Source of the DNA: CAYJBP01 sp964368605
GTDB lineage: Bacteria; Bacillota; Dehalobacteriia; UBA4068
Assembly (NCBI GenBank): GCA_964368605.1
Contig: CAYJBP010000033.1
Coordinates: forward strand, 1 to 21,551
Direction: 5' to 3'
Length of the DNA stretch: 21,551 bases
Shown here in pieces: positions 14,290-21,417 of the stretch (within the stretch, counting starts at the first letter, position 1; the number at the start of each line of letters is the position of its first letter). The position numbers and the translations under genes were made by a program. The notes beneath the pieces were generated by a model. The model saw only the letters and a program-made list of their open reading frames with translations, was not told the origin of the DNA and did no database searches.

Positions 14290-15402
14290 CTAGGAATTAT
14301 TTAAATAGCTATTCATTTCATGCCAAATTTTTTGCACTTGTTTGTGGTTGGCCTTATAAAAAACATTCTTTTTAACGGTAATATGCTCAACCAACTTAGC
14401 CTGTTTAAGGATTTTAAGATGAATAGAAACCGTACTTTGCGAAAGCGAAAGCATTTTGGCCAAATTTTTGGTGGTAACCGATTGATCCCAGATAATTTTA
14501 AGGATACGCAAGCGATTATCTTCGCCTAAGGCCTTAAGGCCATCTAAAGTGGTGGAATTAAGGGATTGAAATAAATTTAAATAGCTGATATCAATATTAT
14601 AGCAAATATTAAAGCACTCTTCGTCGGCATCAAGCAAAAGATGAGGCGAGGAAAATACCGAGAAGAAAATATTAATATTTTTAACTTCATTAAGGCTAAT
14701 ATTAAGTAATCCATGCTGACGGGCAATTAAAATGCCGTCTTTATAGTTTAAATCATGATGAATACCGCTTAAAAAGACGATAGCATCGGTGCTAAGACCA
14801 TATAAAGACAAAGATTGGGCAATTTGTTCGGTACTTTTGGCAATATTAGGCCAAATATGCTTAAAAATCATTTGCCAATAATTATTAAGCAGGGAGATTA
14901 GCTGACGCCGAAATCCATTGATATCTTTAAGGATAGACTTAATAATTTCGATATTAAAGAAGCCTTCGATAATACTAAAATCGCTATTTTCTAAGCTGCC
15001 AACATTAAGCAGCCAATTTAGCACTTGCTCTTTGCTGGGTCCGGTATTAGAAATATGGACGAAAAGGTAGATGAATTCGGCATCATTAAGGGCGGCTAAC
15101 TGTGCTAGTCGCTGTCCGAAAATCTGCTCATAATCTTCTATAAATAGTGGTTGGTTGGAAACCAAGTGTTTGGCCATACTAATTACTGTATAAAAATTGG
15201 CATAATTAGTATTGAAGTAGATAATTTGTTCATGTAATTCCAGGCTAATTAAGCTATTTATTTTATCTAAAATAGCCGAACTATCATGATGATGATTAGG
15301 GTCGCCCAAAGCATGTAGGCTAATTACAGCCTCCACAAAGGGATCCCTATAAAAGTTGATTAGTGGGCTAGAAGCTTGGGATTGCTCATTGGCTAAAAAC
15401 AT
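14290..15402 (-). CDS. Transcriptional regulator with C-terminal ArsR-type winged helix (370 aa)
   Basis: The last 90 residues are an ArsR/SmtB-type winged helix: LKALGEDNRLRILKIIWDQ, the recognition element TTKNLAKMLSLSQSTVSIHLKILKQAKLV and a wing HITVKKNVFYKAN. The first 280 residues are helical, with no motif I can name. This is the layout of long ArsR-family regulators in Firmicutes that carry an uncharacterised N-terminal domain. The Cys/His metal site of classical ArsR/SmtB sensors is not evident in the DNA-binding part, though a HHHDSS stretch lies near residue 37. The ATG lacks a good ribosome binding site. It is monocistronic, from a sigma-A promoter about 45 bp upstream, with the neighbouring minus-strand gene separated by a terminator. 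Ligand and targets are unknown. Confidence 0.8.
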   Translation of the reverse strand: MFLANEQSQASSPLINFYRDPFVEAVISLHALGDPNHHHDSSAILDKINSLISLELHEQIIYFNTNYANFYTVISMAKHLVSNQPLFIEDYEQIFGQRLAQLAALNDAEFIYLFVHISNTGPSKEQVLNWLLNVGSLENSDFSIIEGFFNIEIIKSILKDINGFRRQLISLLNNYWQMIFKHIWPNIAKSTEQIAQSLSLYGLSTDAIVFLSGIHHDLNYKDGILIARQHGLLNISLNEVKNINIFFSVFSSPHLLLDADEECFNICYNIDISYLNLFQSLNSTTLDGLKALGEDNRLRILKIIWDQSVTTKNLAKMLSLSQSTVSIHLKILKQAKLVEHITVKKNVFYKANHKQVQKIWHEMNSYLNNS

Positions 15403-15447
15403 ATTATCACGCTCATTTATTTTACTCAGCCTCTAGTTGCATAACTT

Positions 15448-15476
15448 ATTATAACACTTTTTTTACACAATTTCAA
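15448..15476 (-). promoter_or_regulatory. Sigma-A promoter of the ArsR-type gene
   Basis: On the minus strand TTGAAA (15476-15471) and TATAAT (15453-15448) are spaced by 17 bp. The start would be near 15441. The gene-free stretch 15403-15746 (344 bp) holds this promoter, two AT-rich hairpins and the next terminator, and no supported gene. Confidence 0.78.
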
Positions 15477-15625
15477 TATAAATTTGTAAAATTATCTATA
15501 TATTTTGATAAATATTTTTAGCAAGCTAGAATTGTATATTAATTAACAAAAAAGTGATAAAGTTTTAGAATAATAATGTAATAAAAAATATAGATATTGT
15601 TACGTGACTTTATGCTAAATTATTA

Positions 15626-15678
15626 TAAGCTAAATTATTTAGCTTAATTGAGATTTGCTTAATTTATTAAGCAAATCT
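15626..15678. repeat. Two adjacent AT-rich hairpins
   Basis: TAAGCTAAA (15626-15634) pairs with TTTAGCTTA (15638-15646). Five bases on, AGATTTGCTTAA (15651-15662) pairs perfectly with TTAAGCAAATCT (15667-15678), followed on the plus strand by ATTTTTA. They lie between the ArsR-type promoter and the next terminator and belong to no gene I can see. Confidence 0.6.
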
Positions 15679-15720
15679 ATTTTTAACCCGGTGCGAGCTG
15701 TTTTTCCTTTATTTGAATAT

Positions 15721-15748
15721 AAAAAAAGCAGCTTTAGGCTGCTTTTTT
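15721..15748 (-). terminator. Terminator overlapping the stop of the hydrogenase-like GGDEF gene
   Basis: AAAAAAGCAGC and GCTGCTTTTTT pair around a 5-nt loop. Poly-T follows on either strand, so it may work in both directions. On the minus strand it begins within the stop codon of the 583-aa gene. Confidence 0.88.
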
Positions 15749-17498
15749 ATTTTTGTTGGCGGCGGTCGGCCTCTTGCTTTTTACGATAATATTCTTGTTT
15801 ATTATGGTACATTTGCTGGTCGGCTGCTTCCATTTTTTGTTCTAAATCCGTAGCACATAAGCTATGCGCCATGCCCATCGATACCATTAATCCGTCCTGC
15901 TCGGTAAAGGCTTGCTGTAAATGTGTATAAAGTTCGGCAAAAATATGGGCGCTGTAATTTTCGGCTAAAATAATAAATTCATCACCGCCAATTCGGTATA
16001 CCGAACCATTAAAAGTATCTTTAAGGATATCGCAGCAATTAATAATCATCTGATCGCCAAAACTATGGCCATGTATATCGTTAGCTTGCTTTAAGCCATT
16101 GATATCAATATAAATTATCCCCACAAATCCCGGATGATTAGCCTTTAAAGAATCCACCACCAGTGAAAAACTATAGCGGTTTTTAGAGCCGGTTAAATCA
16201 TCGATTAGGCTTAGCTTTTTAAACTTATTAAGCAAATAATGACGGCAATTATTGCGGTCATTATGCCCGGTTGCCAAATCATAAGCAAAATCATAGCAAT
16301 TGCCATAGCCACAGCTAAAGCAGTTAATTTCTCTGTCTTCTGCGCTTATTTTACCCAAAGAAATAAAGGCAGTTTCCAAATCTACATCATTGCGGCGGCG
16401 ATAAGCCGCACTTTTATTGGTATAGCTGCGCATAAAGTCTTCCAGGTTTAATTTTTGATCAAAATAACCCATCAGCTCGCGGCCTTCTTCTTTATCCAGC
16501 TTTTTCTTATTTTGATTAATCTTAAAATCAACTTGGTTTAGGCTGGCCGTTTTTTTGGTTCCTGTACCCAAATTGCAACCATGTTCGCAGTTTAAGGCAT
16601 CGATAATTTGCGGCACCGGATTGCCTTGGGCAATATCACGGCTATATTCCTGAAGATAATTATTGATATTACCGATACCTTCGATTTGCTTTATCCAAAT
16701 ATCTTCGCCATAATGGAATTTAAGATTCTCGCTAAGCCCACCCGGACGGGGAAAAGCAAAGCCCAAAGATCCCTCGATATTATCAAAGCCCAAGGCCGGA
16801 TAATCGGCTAAATTTATATTGTGCTTTTGCAAATAATCGATAAATTTACTAAATGTTATATTATAAGCCAGGTTTTGGGGGGTATGAGGGCTAATAATCT
16901 CCCTCTTTTTGCCAATACATGGCGATAAAAACATGATTTTGTCGGCTAAGGCTAAATATTTTTGCAGATAGATGGCTAGGCAGCTAACCGGGCTATGTAT
17001 TGGCGATAGATATGAAATTAGATTGGGAAAATACTTTTCGATATTGCTAACCACTACCGGGCATGGCTGGGCAATTAAACGCTTGTTTTTTTTGCCACCA
17101 ATAGCCTTAAGATGACCCCATGTGCAAATATCGGCACCCAAAGATACATCATAAACATTATTAATGCCCTTGGCCTTTAAAAAGCCCAAAATATTGGTCG
17201 TTAAATCAAAATTAAACCAGGCAGCGGGTGCTACTACCACCGAAATCTTTTCGCCTCGTTTTAAATCAGCAAAAAAACGCTCGGTATCATCTTTAAAATC
17301 ACGAGCTTGGTGATCGCAAATATTTAAGCATTCACCGCAGGAAATACAAAAGCCATTTTTAATAAATACCTTGCCGGTATCTGCTTCAAAAAATGCCTCA
17401 TTAGCCTTGGTGGGGCAAACAAATATACATTTATTACACCCCTTGCAATTTTCTTGTTTGGTGTAAACAAAGTCGGGACTATTTAGTTTTTTAATCAC
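15747..17498 (-). CDS. [FeFe]-hydrogenase-like redox sensor fused to a diguanylate cyclase (583 aa)
   Basis: Domains in order are as follows. Two [4Fe-4S] ferredoxin motifs (Cys18-21-24-28, Cys51-54-57-61). A short [FeFe]-hydrogenase large-subunit-like domain (about 85-315) with loop 1 AQPCPVVV (Cys146), loop 2 SPCIGKK (Cys194, Lys197/198) and loop 3 LNCEHGCNLGTGT (Cys304, Cys308). A 4Fe-4S domain (Cys393, 396, 401, 418 in INCFSCGYGNCYDF). A GGDEF domain (about 430-575) with DDLTGSKNR, Asp465 and an intact RIGGDEF (502-508). The four H-cluster cysteines are kept, but loop 1 has Pro-Cys rather than the Cys-Cys of TSCCP, so the proton-transfer Cys of true hydrogenases is missing, as in sensory hydrogenase-like proteins. 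It should make c-di-GMP from GTP in response to H2 or redox state; the signal is inferred. No membrane segment and no clear RxxD inhibition site are seen. The start is GTG with a poor ribosome binding site. Confidence 0.88.
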   Translation of the reverse strand: MIKKLNSPDFVYTKQENCKGCNKCIFVCPTKANEAFFEADTGKVFIKNGFCISCGECLNICDHQARDFKDDTERFFADLKRGEKISVVVAPAAWFNFDLTTNILGFLKAKGINNVYDVSLGADICTWGHLKAIGGKKNKRLIAQPCPVVVSNIEKYFPNLISYLSPIHSPVSCLAIYLQKYLALADKIMFLSPCIGKKREIISPHTPQNLAYNITFSKFIDYLQKHNINLADYPALGFDNIEGSLGFAFPRPGGLSENLKFHYGEDIWIKQIEGIGNINNYLQEYSRDIAQGNPVPQIIDALNCEHGCNLGTGTKKTASLNQVDFKINQNKKKLDKEEGRELMGYFDQKLNLEDFMRSYTNKSAAYRRRNDVDLETAFISLGKISAEDREINCFSCGYGNCYDFAYDLATGHNDRNNCRHYLLNKFKKLSLIDDLTGSKNRYSFSLVVDSLKANHPGFVGIIYIDINGLKQANDIHGHSFGDQMIINCCDILKDTFNGSVYRIGGDEFIILAENYSAHIFAELYTHLQQAFTEQDGLMVSMGMAHSLCATDLEQKMEAADQQMYHNKQEYYRKKQEADRRQQK

Positions 17499-17551
17499 AG
17501 ATAACCAAACCTTTAGTTAAGTTTTTGTAATGCCTAGTATCCCTACTTAAT

Positions 17552-17580
17552 ATTATACCTAAAAAATATCATTATGTCAA
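17552..17580 (-). promoter_or_regulatory. Consensus sigma-A promoter of the hydrogenase-like GGDEF gene
   Basis: On the minus strand TTGACA (17580-17575) and TATAAT (17557-17552) are both perfect, with a 17-bp spacer. It lies in the 105-bp gap after the 782-aa fusion gene, so the GGDEF gene has its own strong promoter and a leader of about 47 nt. Since the start codon is GTG with a weak SD, translation may be limiting. Confidence 0.87.
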
Positions 17581-17603
17581 ATTAAATAAAATGTCTAGAT
17601 TTG

Positions 17604-19952
17604 CTATTTGCTTAAAACTACTTGTTTCAGGCGGTTTAGTATAGAAGGGCTGGCCTCGGTGGCAGGCTTGGCTAATACGGCAGCCAAAGAATCGGTAAAG
17701 CCTAAGGTGCTTATATCGGCAAAAAATTGCTCTTGCTTGGGGTGGGTTGGCAAAGAACCACGCAAAACCGGATTATGTTCTGCTGCGTGCATAAAGTCTA
17801 CTTTTTCGATTATTAAATGGGGAATAATTCCCTTAAGTGCGGCAATTCCTTTTTCGCTATAGGGTATTACTAAGGAGATGCCCTTATCATCATGTAAATT
17901 GGGTGCTATTTTATCTACGCCCCAAAAATCGCCAATAATTAAATCGGCGGCCAGCATTTGGCGGCTAAAGCAATTAGAGCAGGATGGCCTATTAATTACG
18001 TTTTGGTAAAATGCCTGCATATATGGGTTTTGCTCGGGCTGATAATCCTTATAGTTGCCACCGCCAAAATAAAGGCGCATTAAAAAGTTTTGCCAACCAC
18101 GGCTTTTATTCCTAAAATCAACAAAGCTGATGCGCATATTGCGTGCCTTTTGCTCTTCTTCTAAATAAGCCTTAAAGGCCAAAGGCGAAGGCACTCCATG
18201 GCAAATTAAGCCCACTGTAAGAAGGTAATCGCTATCCCCAACCAAGGCTCGCACCGCTGCGGTTTGGCAAGGCGTACCGCAAAACAAAATCGGCCTTTTG
18301 GCCTCGATAATTTGCTTAATCAAAGGCAAAACTTCGCTGATGTCGCTTTGTATATATTTAGAGCCTCGCAGCTTAGGTATATCGGTGGGATTATCGATAA
18401 TGATATGGCGCAGCCGCAAATTATGATCATAGGCCGCACCGCAAACATAACCGCCATGCAATAATAAATCAAGAGCCAAGGGGCTAAACAGGCCGCCGGA
18501 AGAACTTTGCAAGCGTGTATCGGTATCTTGTAAATAAGCGGCATAGGATACCTGGGGTTTTATTGGTTGATAATGCTTATTGGCAGGACAAACTTTTATG
18601 CAAAGACTGCATTTTTGGCATAATTCTTGATTAATAGCAGGGTAGCTAAAACCCTTGTTATCCGGGCACATGCTAATTGCCTCGGCCGGGCAAGAGGCCT
18701 GGCAAAGTGAGCAGCCGGTGCATATATTTTTGCTTGGTAGGCTGCTTTGCTCAGTTTTAAAGGGGATTTCTTTATCCTGATAAATGCGATCTAAATACAA
18801 AGTAAGGCTTTGACTTAAGGACAAGTAAGAAGGCATAATTTCTTGTAAGCGTTGCCTTAAAGTTTGCTCATTTTTTTCCAGCCAAACAAAGGATTGGCGC
18901 AATTGCTCGGAATGTTTTAATTGATTACCTAAGAGGACAAAATTTTCCTTATCATCGAATAATTCGCGGGTAATGCCTTCTATTTCCGGGCAATCGGTAA
19001 AGGCTATGGAGGGAACTTGGCAGCTTAAAGCAGCAATCATCGCTTGTTGATAGCAGCCGATAAAGAATTTTAAATTGCTAATTATATATTTTTGCTCTTT
19101 AATATTCAAATCATCCATAATAATAATTCGAAAATCATTGGCAAATTCTTGATGCAAAGAACGCAAAAGCGGACGATCGTCGCAACCGGGGCTGACATTA
19201 TGGGGTATTAGGGCAATTTGCAGTTTGGTGCTGCCTAATAAATAGCGAATTAGATGGCGATAATTATCGCGAACAATGCCCATATCGCTTTCGGTTGCGA
19301 TTAAAGAGCTGCTAATATTGATACCTACCGTATTTTGTGGGGCAAAGCCGCTGGGAAATTGGGTTTTAGTTTTTTCTATCACAAAACCGGGATCGGGGTT
19401 TAAAAGAATATTACTTAGCCCACGTTCTTTTAGGGCCGCAAAGGTTAGCCGTTCGCTAACGGCCACAAAATCAAAGCTGCGCAAATGGGCGATAATTTCG
19501 GCATCAATATGGGGCGCATATAAAGAAAATCCCACTAAGATAAAGGGTTTATTTTGCTTTTTTACATAATTATCATAGCATAAAGTTTGTTTAATTTTGG
19601 CGGGTCTATAATTATCGCCACCTAAAGCGATGACGATATCGGCAGCAGCCACGGCCGTTTTAAAATTTTGTTCGATGGGGAAGGGTAGGGCATTGGTATT
19701 TTCCTGCATATATTTTTGCCAGCGATAATTAATAGCCCTTGGGCTAAAACGAGCCGGCAAATTATTATAGCCGCTAAAGTTTAAATCGTTTAAATCGGCC
19801 AAATATTTTTTATCGGCCTGCTTGGCAAAGGAAAAAAGCTCGATTTGGCAGGTTGGGGCAATTTTTTTAAGTAAAAAAAGTAGTGCGCGCACCTGCGCTT
19901 CATAATCATGATTATGGCTGCCATAATGATTAATTAGTAAGATTTTTTTCAT
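17604..19952 (-). CDS. Degenerate pyruvyl transferase, 2x[4Fe-4S] ferredoxin and FrhB fusion (782 aa)
   Basis: The N-terminal 390 residues align along their whole length with the pyruvyl transferase domain of the 708-aa protein at 3903-6029 (shared KYLADLNDL, IALGGDNY, LIPHNV, FFIG). The conserved R-x-H is replaced: the paralog has GARTHATIAA, here it is GCYQQAMIAA (Tyr301, Gln303). The N-terminal NHG also reads NHD. Transferase activity is therefore doubtful. Residues 409-457 carry two [4Fe-4S] motifs (Cys411-414-417-421 and 445-448-451-455). Residues 467-760 form an FrhB/FdhB domain with SSSGGLF, LRGSKYIQSD, LFCGTPCQ (Cys558, Cys562), ICHGVP, FRNKSRGW, CSNC (Cys658, Cys661) and IIGDFWGVD. 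The ferredoxin-FrhB half matches stand-alone proteins found in polysaccharide clusters of anaerobes. GAGG lies 9 nt before ATG. It is codirectional with the hydrogenase-like cyclase gene. Function in redox-linked glycan chemistry is inferred. Confidence 0.85.
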   Translation of the reverse strand: MKKILLINHYGSHNHDYEAQVRALLFLLKKIAPTCQIELFSFAKQADKKYLADLNDLNFSGYNNLPARFSPRAINYRWQKYMQENTNALPFPIEQNFKTAVAAADIVIALGGDNYRPAKIKQTLCYDNYVKKQNKPFILVGFSLYAPHIDAEIIAHLRSFDFVAVSERLTFAALKERGLSNILLNPDPGFVIEKTKTQFPSGFAPQNTVGINISSSLIATESDMGIVRDNYRHLIRYLLGSTKLQIALIPHNVSPGCDDRPLLRSLHQEFANDFRIIIMDDLNIKEQKYIISNLKFFIGCYQQAMIAALSCQVPSIAFTDCPEIEGITRELFDDKENFVLLGNQLKHSEQLRQSFVWLEKNEQTLRQRLQEIMPSYLSLSQSLTLYLDRIYQDKEIPFKTEQSSLPSKNICTGCSLCQASCPAEAISMCPDNKGFSYPAINQELCQKCSLCIKVCPANKHYQPIKPQVSYAAYLQDTDTRLQSSSGGLFSPLALDLLLHGGYVCGAAYDHNLRLRHIIIDNPTDIPKLRGSKYIQSDISEVLPLIKQIIEAKRPILFCGTPCQTAAVRALVGDSDYLLTVGLICHGVPSPLAFKAYLEEEQKARNMRISFVDFRNKSRGWQNFLMRLYFGGGNYKDYQPEQNPYMQAFYQNVINRPSCSNCFSRQMLAADLIIGDFWGVDKIAPNLHDDKGISLVIPYSEKGIAALKGIIPHLIIEKVDFMHAAEHNPVLRGSLPTHPKQEQFFADISTLGFTDSLAAVLAKPATEASPSILNRLKQVVLSK

Positions 19953-20005
19953 GATTTTTCCTCATCAGTAGTATTTTTATGCTAAGGGCAGATAGACTAT
20001 ATTTA

Positions 20006-20034
20006 AGTATATCCTAAAATGCGATTAATTGCAA
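20006..20034 (-). promoter_or_regulatory. Sigma-A promoter of the 782-aa fusion gene
   Basis: On the minus strand TTGCAA (20034-20029) and TATACT (20011-20006) are spaced by 17 bp, about 55 bp before the start codon. It is divergent from the promoter at 20055-20082, with only 20 bp between the two -35 boxes, so one regulator could act on both. Confidence 0.7.
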
Positions 20035-20054
20035 TATTATTAACAATTTTGTTA

Positions 20055-20082
20055 TTGACAAATAAAAGCAACATAGTATAAT
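20055..20082 (+). promoter_or_regulatory. Consensus sigma-A promoter of the SnoaL-like gene
   Basis: TTGACA (20055-20060) and TATAAT (20077-20082) are perfect boxes with a 16-bp spacer. The start would be near 20089, about 25 nt before the ATG. Confidence 0.87.
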
Positions 20083-20113
20083 AGAGCTAACAAAATATTT
20101 TTTGGAGGTATTT

Positions 20114-21127
20114 ATGGGCAAGTACAGTGCAGCTAAACAATTAGTTTTGGAGTATCAAAAGGCAATGGAGCAGGCTGATTCAATGCAGGTAGAGCAGGTA
20201 TTAGCTAAGTTTATGGCCAGCGATTATGATTTTAAAAGCAGCTATCCTAATCGCAATTTAAAAGGGATAACCGAAACTGCTGCTAAGTTTTGGTCACCAT
20301 TAAAATCGGCTTTAACTGATATGCAAAGAAGAATGGATATTTTTATTGCCGGCACCAATGAGTTTAATGACGAGATTTGGGTATTGAGCATGGGTCATTT
20401 TATGGGGCTTTTTGATCGGGAGTTTTTAAATATGCGCCCAACCAATAAAATGATTAGCCTTCGTTATAATGAGTTTAGCTGTGTAAAAGACGGCAAAATT
20501 ATAAAAACCGGTTTATTTGTTGATTATTTGGGCATGATGAAGCAGGCAGGATGTTATCCATTGCCGCCTTCTACCGCCCAATACTTTGTGTATCCCGGCC
20601 CACGTACCCATGATGGTCTCTTATTTGAAGATGCGCCGGAAGAAGAAGGTGTAAAAACCCTAGCTGTGGTGAATGAAATGGTGGAGATTTTGGACAAAAT
20701 AAATCGTAGTGGATCGATGCGTCCGCCGACAGAAGAAGAGTTGGGGATGAGTTGGGACAGGGATATGATATGGTATGGGCCGGCTGGGATTGGAGCTACC
20801 TATACAATTCCTCGTTATATTGAGCAGCATACGGGACCATTTAGAAGCGGATTAGGGGATAAGAAATTTGTGGGTCATGAGGTTAGGTTTGCCGAGGGCA
20901 AGTTTGCGTGTTTCTTTGGCTGGCCGAATTTAACCAATAGGAATATTGGTGGATTTTTGGGTTTACCCAGCGGCAATGTGGAGGCTGAGATGCAGGTAGT
21001 GGATGTATATTGTCGTCAGAACGATAAGTTATCGGAGAACTGGGTAACAATTGACATACCCTGGTGGTTAAAACAGCAAGGACTAGACATTTTTGAAAGA
21101 ACGGCAAGTATCTTGAATAAAAAGTAA
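20114..21127 (+). CDS. Tandem SnoaL-like (NTF2-fold) protein, 337 aa
   Basis: Two related segments, about 1-150 and 175-335, each look like an NTF2-fold SnoaL-like domain: a helical start, then WSPLKSAL or MIWYGPAGIGATYTI, then strands ending in Asn/Asp-rich turns (GLFVDYLGMMKQAG; WVTIDIPWWLKQQGLDIF). Such proteins include polyketide cyclases, small isomerases and proteins of unknown role found in sugar- and aromatic-related loci; no specific substrate is suggested here. No signal peptide is present, so it should be cytoplasmic. A TTG at 20102 is in frame, but the ATG at 20114 has GGAGG 5 nt upstream. Seven of its 16 Arg codons are AGA or AGG, apparently more than in the neighbours, a possible sign of a different origin. 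It is monocistronic with a perfect promoter. Confidence 0.75.
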   Translation: MGKYSAAKQLVLEYQKAMEQADSMQVEQVLAKFMASDYDFKSSYPNRNLKGITETAAKFWSPLKSALTDMQRRMDIFIAGTNEFNDEIWVLSMGHFMGLFDREFLNMRPTNKMISLRYNEFSCVKDGKIIKTGLFVDYLGMMKQAGCYPLPPSTAQYFVYPGPRTHDGLLFEDAPEEEGVKTLAVVNEMVEILDKINRSGSMRPPTEEELGMSWDRDMIWYGPAGIGATYTIPRYIEQHTGPFRSGLGDKKFVGHEVRFAEGKFACFFGWPNLTNRNIGGFLGLPSGNVEAEMQVVDVYCRQNDKLSENWVTIDIPWWLKQQGLDIFERTASILNKK

Positions 21128-21181
21128 AAAGTTTTAGTCAATTTTTTTCAAAAAATTGCGGGGTTTGGGGCAGAGCCCCAA
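21128..21181 (+). repeat. Dispersed 53-bp repeat, copy 2, directly after the SnoaL-like gene
   Basis: It begins at the base after the stop codon: AAAGTTTTAGTC, then CAATTTTTT/AAAAAATTG arms, CGGGGT, TGGGGC and GCCCCA around a 3-nt loop. Orientation to the upstream gene is the same as in copy 1 at 14215-14268. Confidence 0.8.
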
Positions 21182-21184
21182 GCA

Positions 21185-21233
21185 AAAAAGGGGATGTAGC
21201 TAATCGGTTTTTGATTAGCTACATCCCCTTTTT
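21185..21233. terminator. Long bidirectional terminator after the SnoaL-like gene
   Basis: A perfect 21-bp stem begins AAAAAGGGGATGTAGC at 21185 and is mirrored up to 21233, ending in CCCCTTTTT, with a 7-nt loop GGTTTTT (21206-21212). U-runs on both strands suit termination from either side. Confidence 0.9.
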
Positions 21234-21260
21234 AGTTTTGGCATTTACGGTAAACGCTTA

Positions 21261-21405
21261 TCTTGATAGCTGCCTTGATCATTATGCTTTATTGCTTGCT
21301 TAAGCAGAACGCTTGCTTAAGCAGAACGCTTGCTTAAGCAGAACGCTTGCTTAAGCAAAGCCAGTTGCTTTCTTAAGCAAAAGCTTGTCTTGATAGATTG
21401 CCTTG
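21261..21405. repeat. 17-bp tandem array flanked by imperfect direct repeats
   Basis: GCTTGCTTAAGCAGAAC is repeated three times exactly (21294-21310, 21311-21327, 21328-21344), plus 13 bases of a fourth copy (21345-21357). Each unit holds the palindrome TGCTTAAGCA. A degenerate fifth element (TTGCTTTCTTAAGCAA) follows at 21365-21380. Outside lie TCTTGATAGCTGCCTTG (21261-21277) and TCTTGATAGATTGCCTTG (21388-21405). The unit is not a multiple of three, and I see no reading frame through it. The whole of 21234-21551 contains no supported gene. Confidence 0.85.
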
Positions 21406-21417
21406 CGTAGGGCACTT

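Noticed and set aside
21294..21357. Short peptide encoded by the 17-bp repeats
   Set aside because: The unit is not a multiple of three, and the only ATG frame closes after 17 codons with no ribosome binding site.
21261..21405. CRISPR array
   Set aside because: The 17-bp units are adjacent with no unique spacers, and no cas gene is present.
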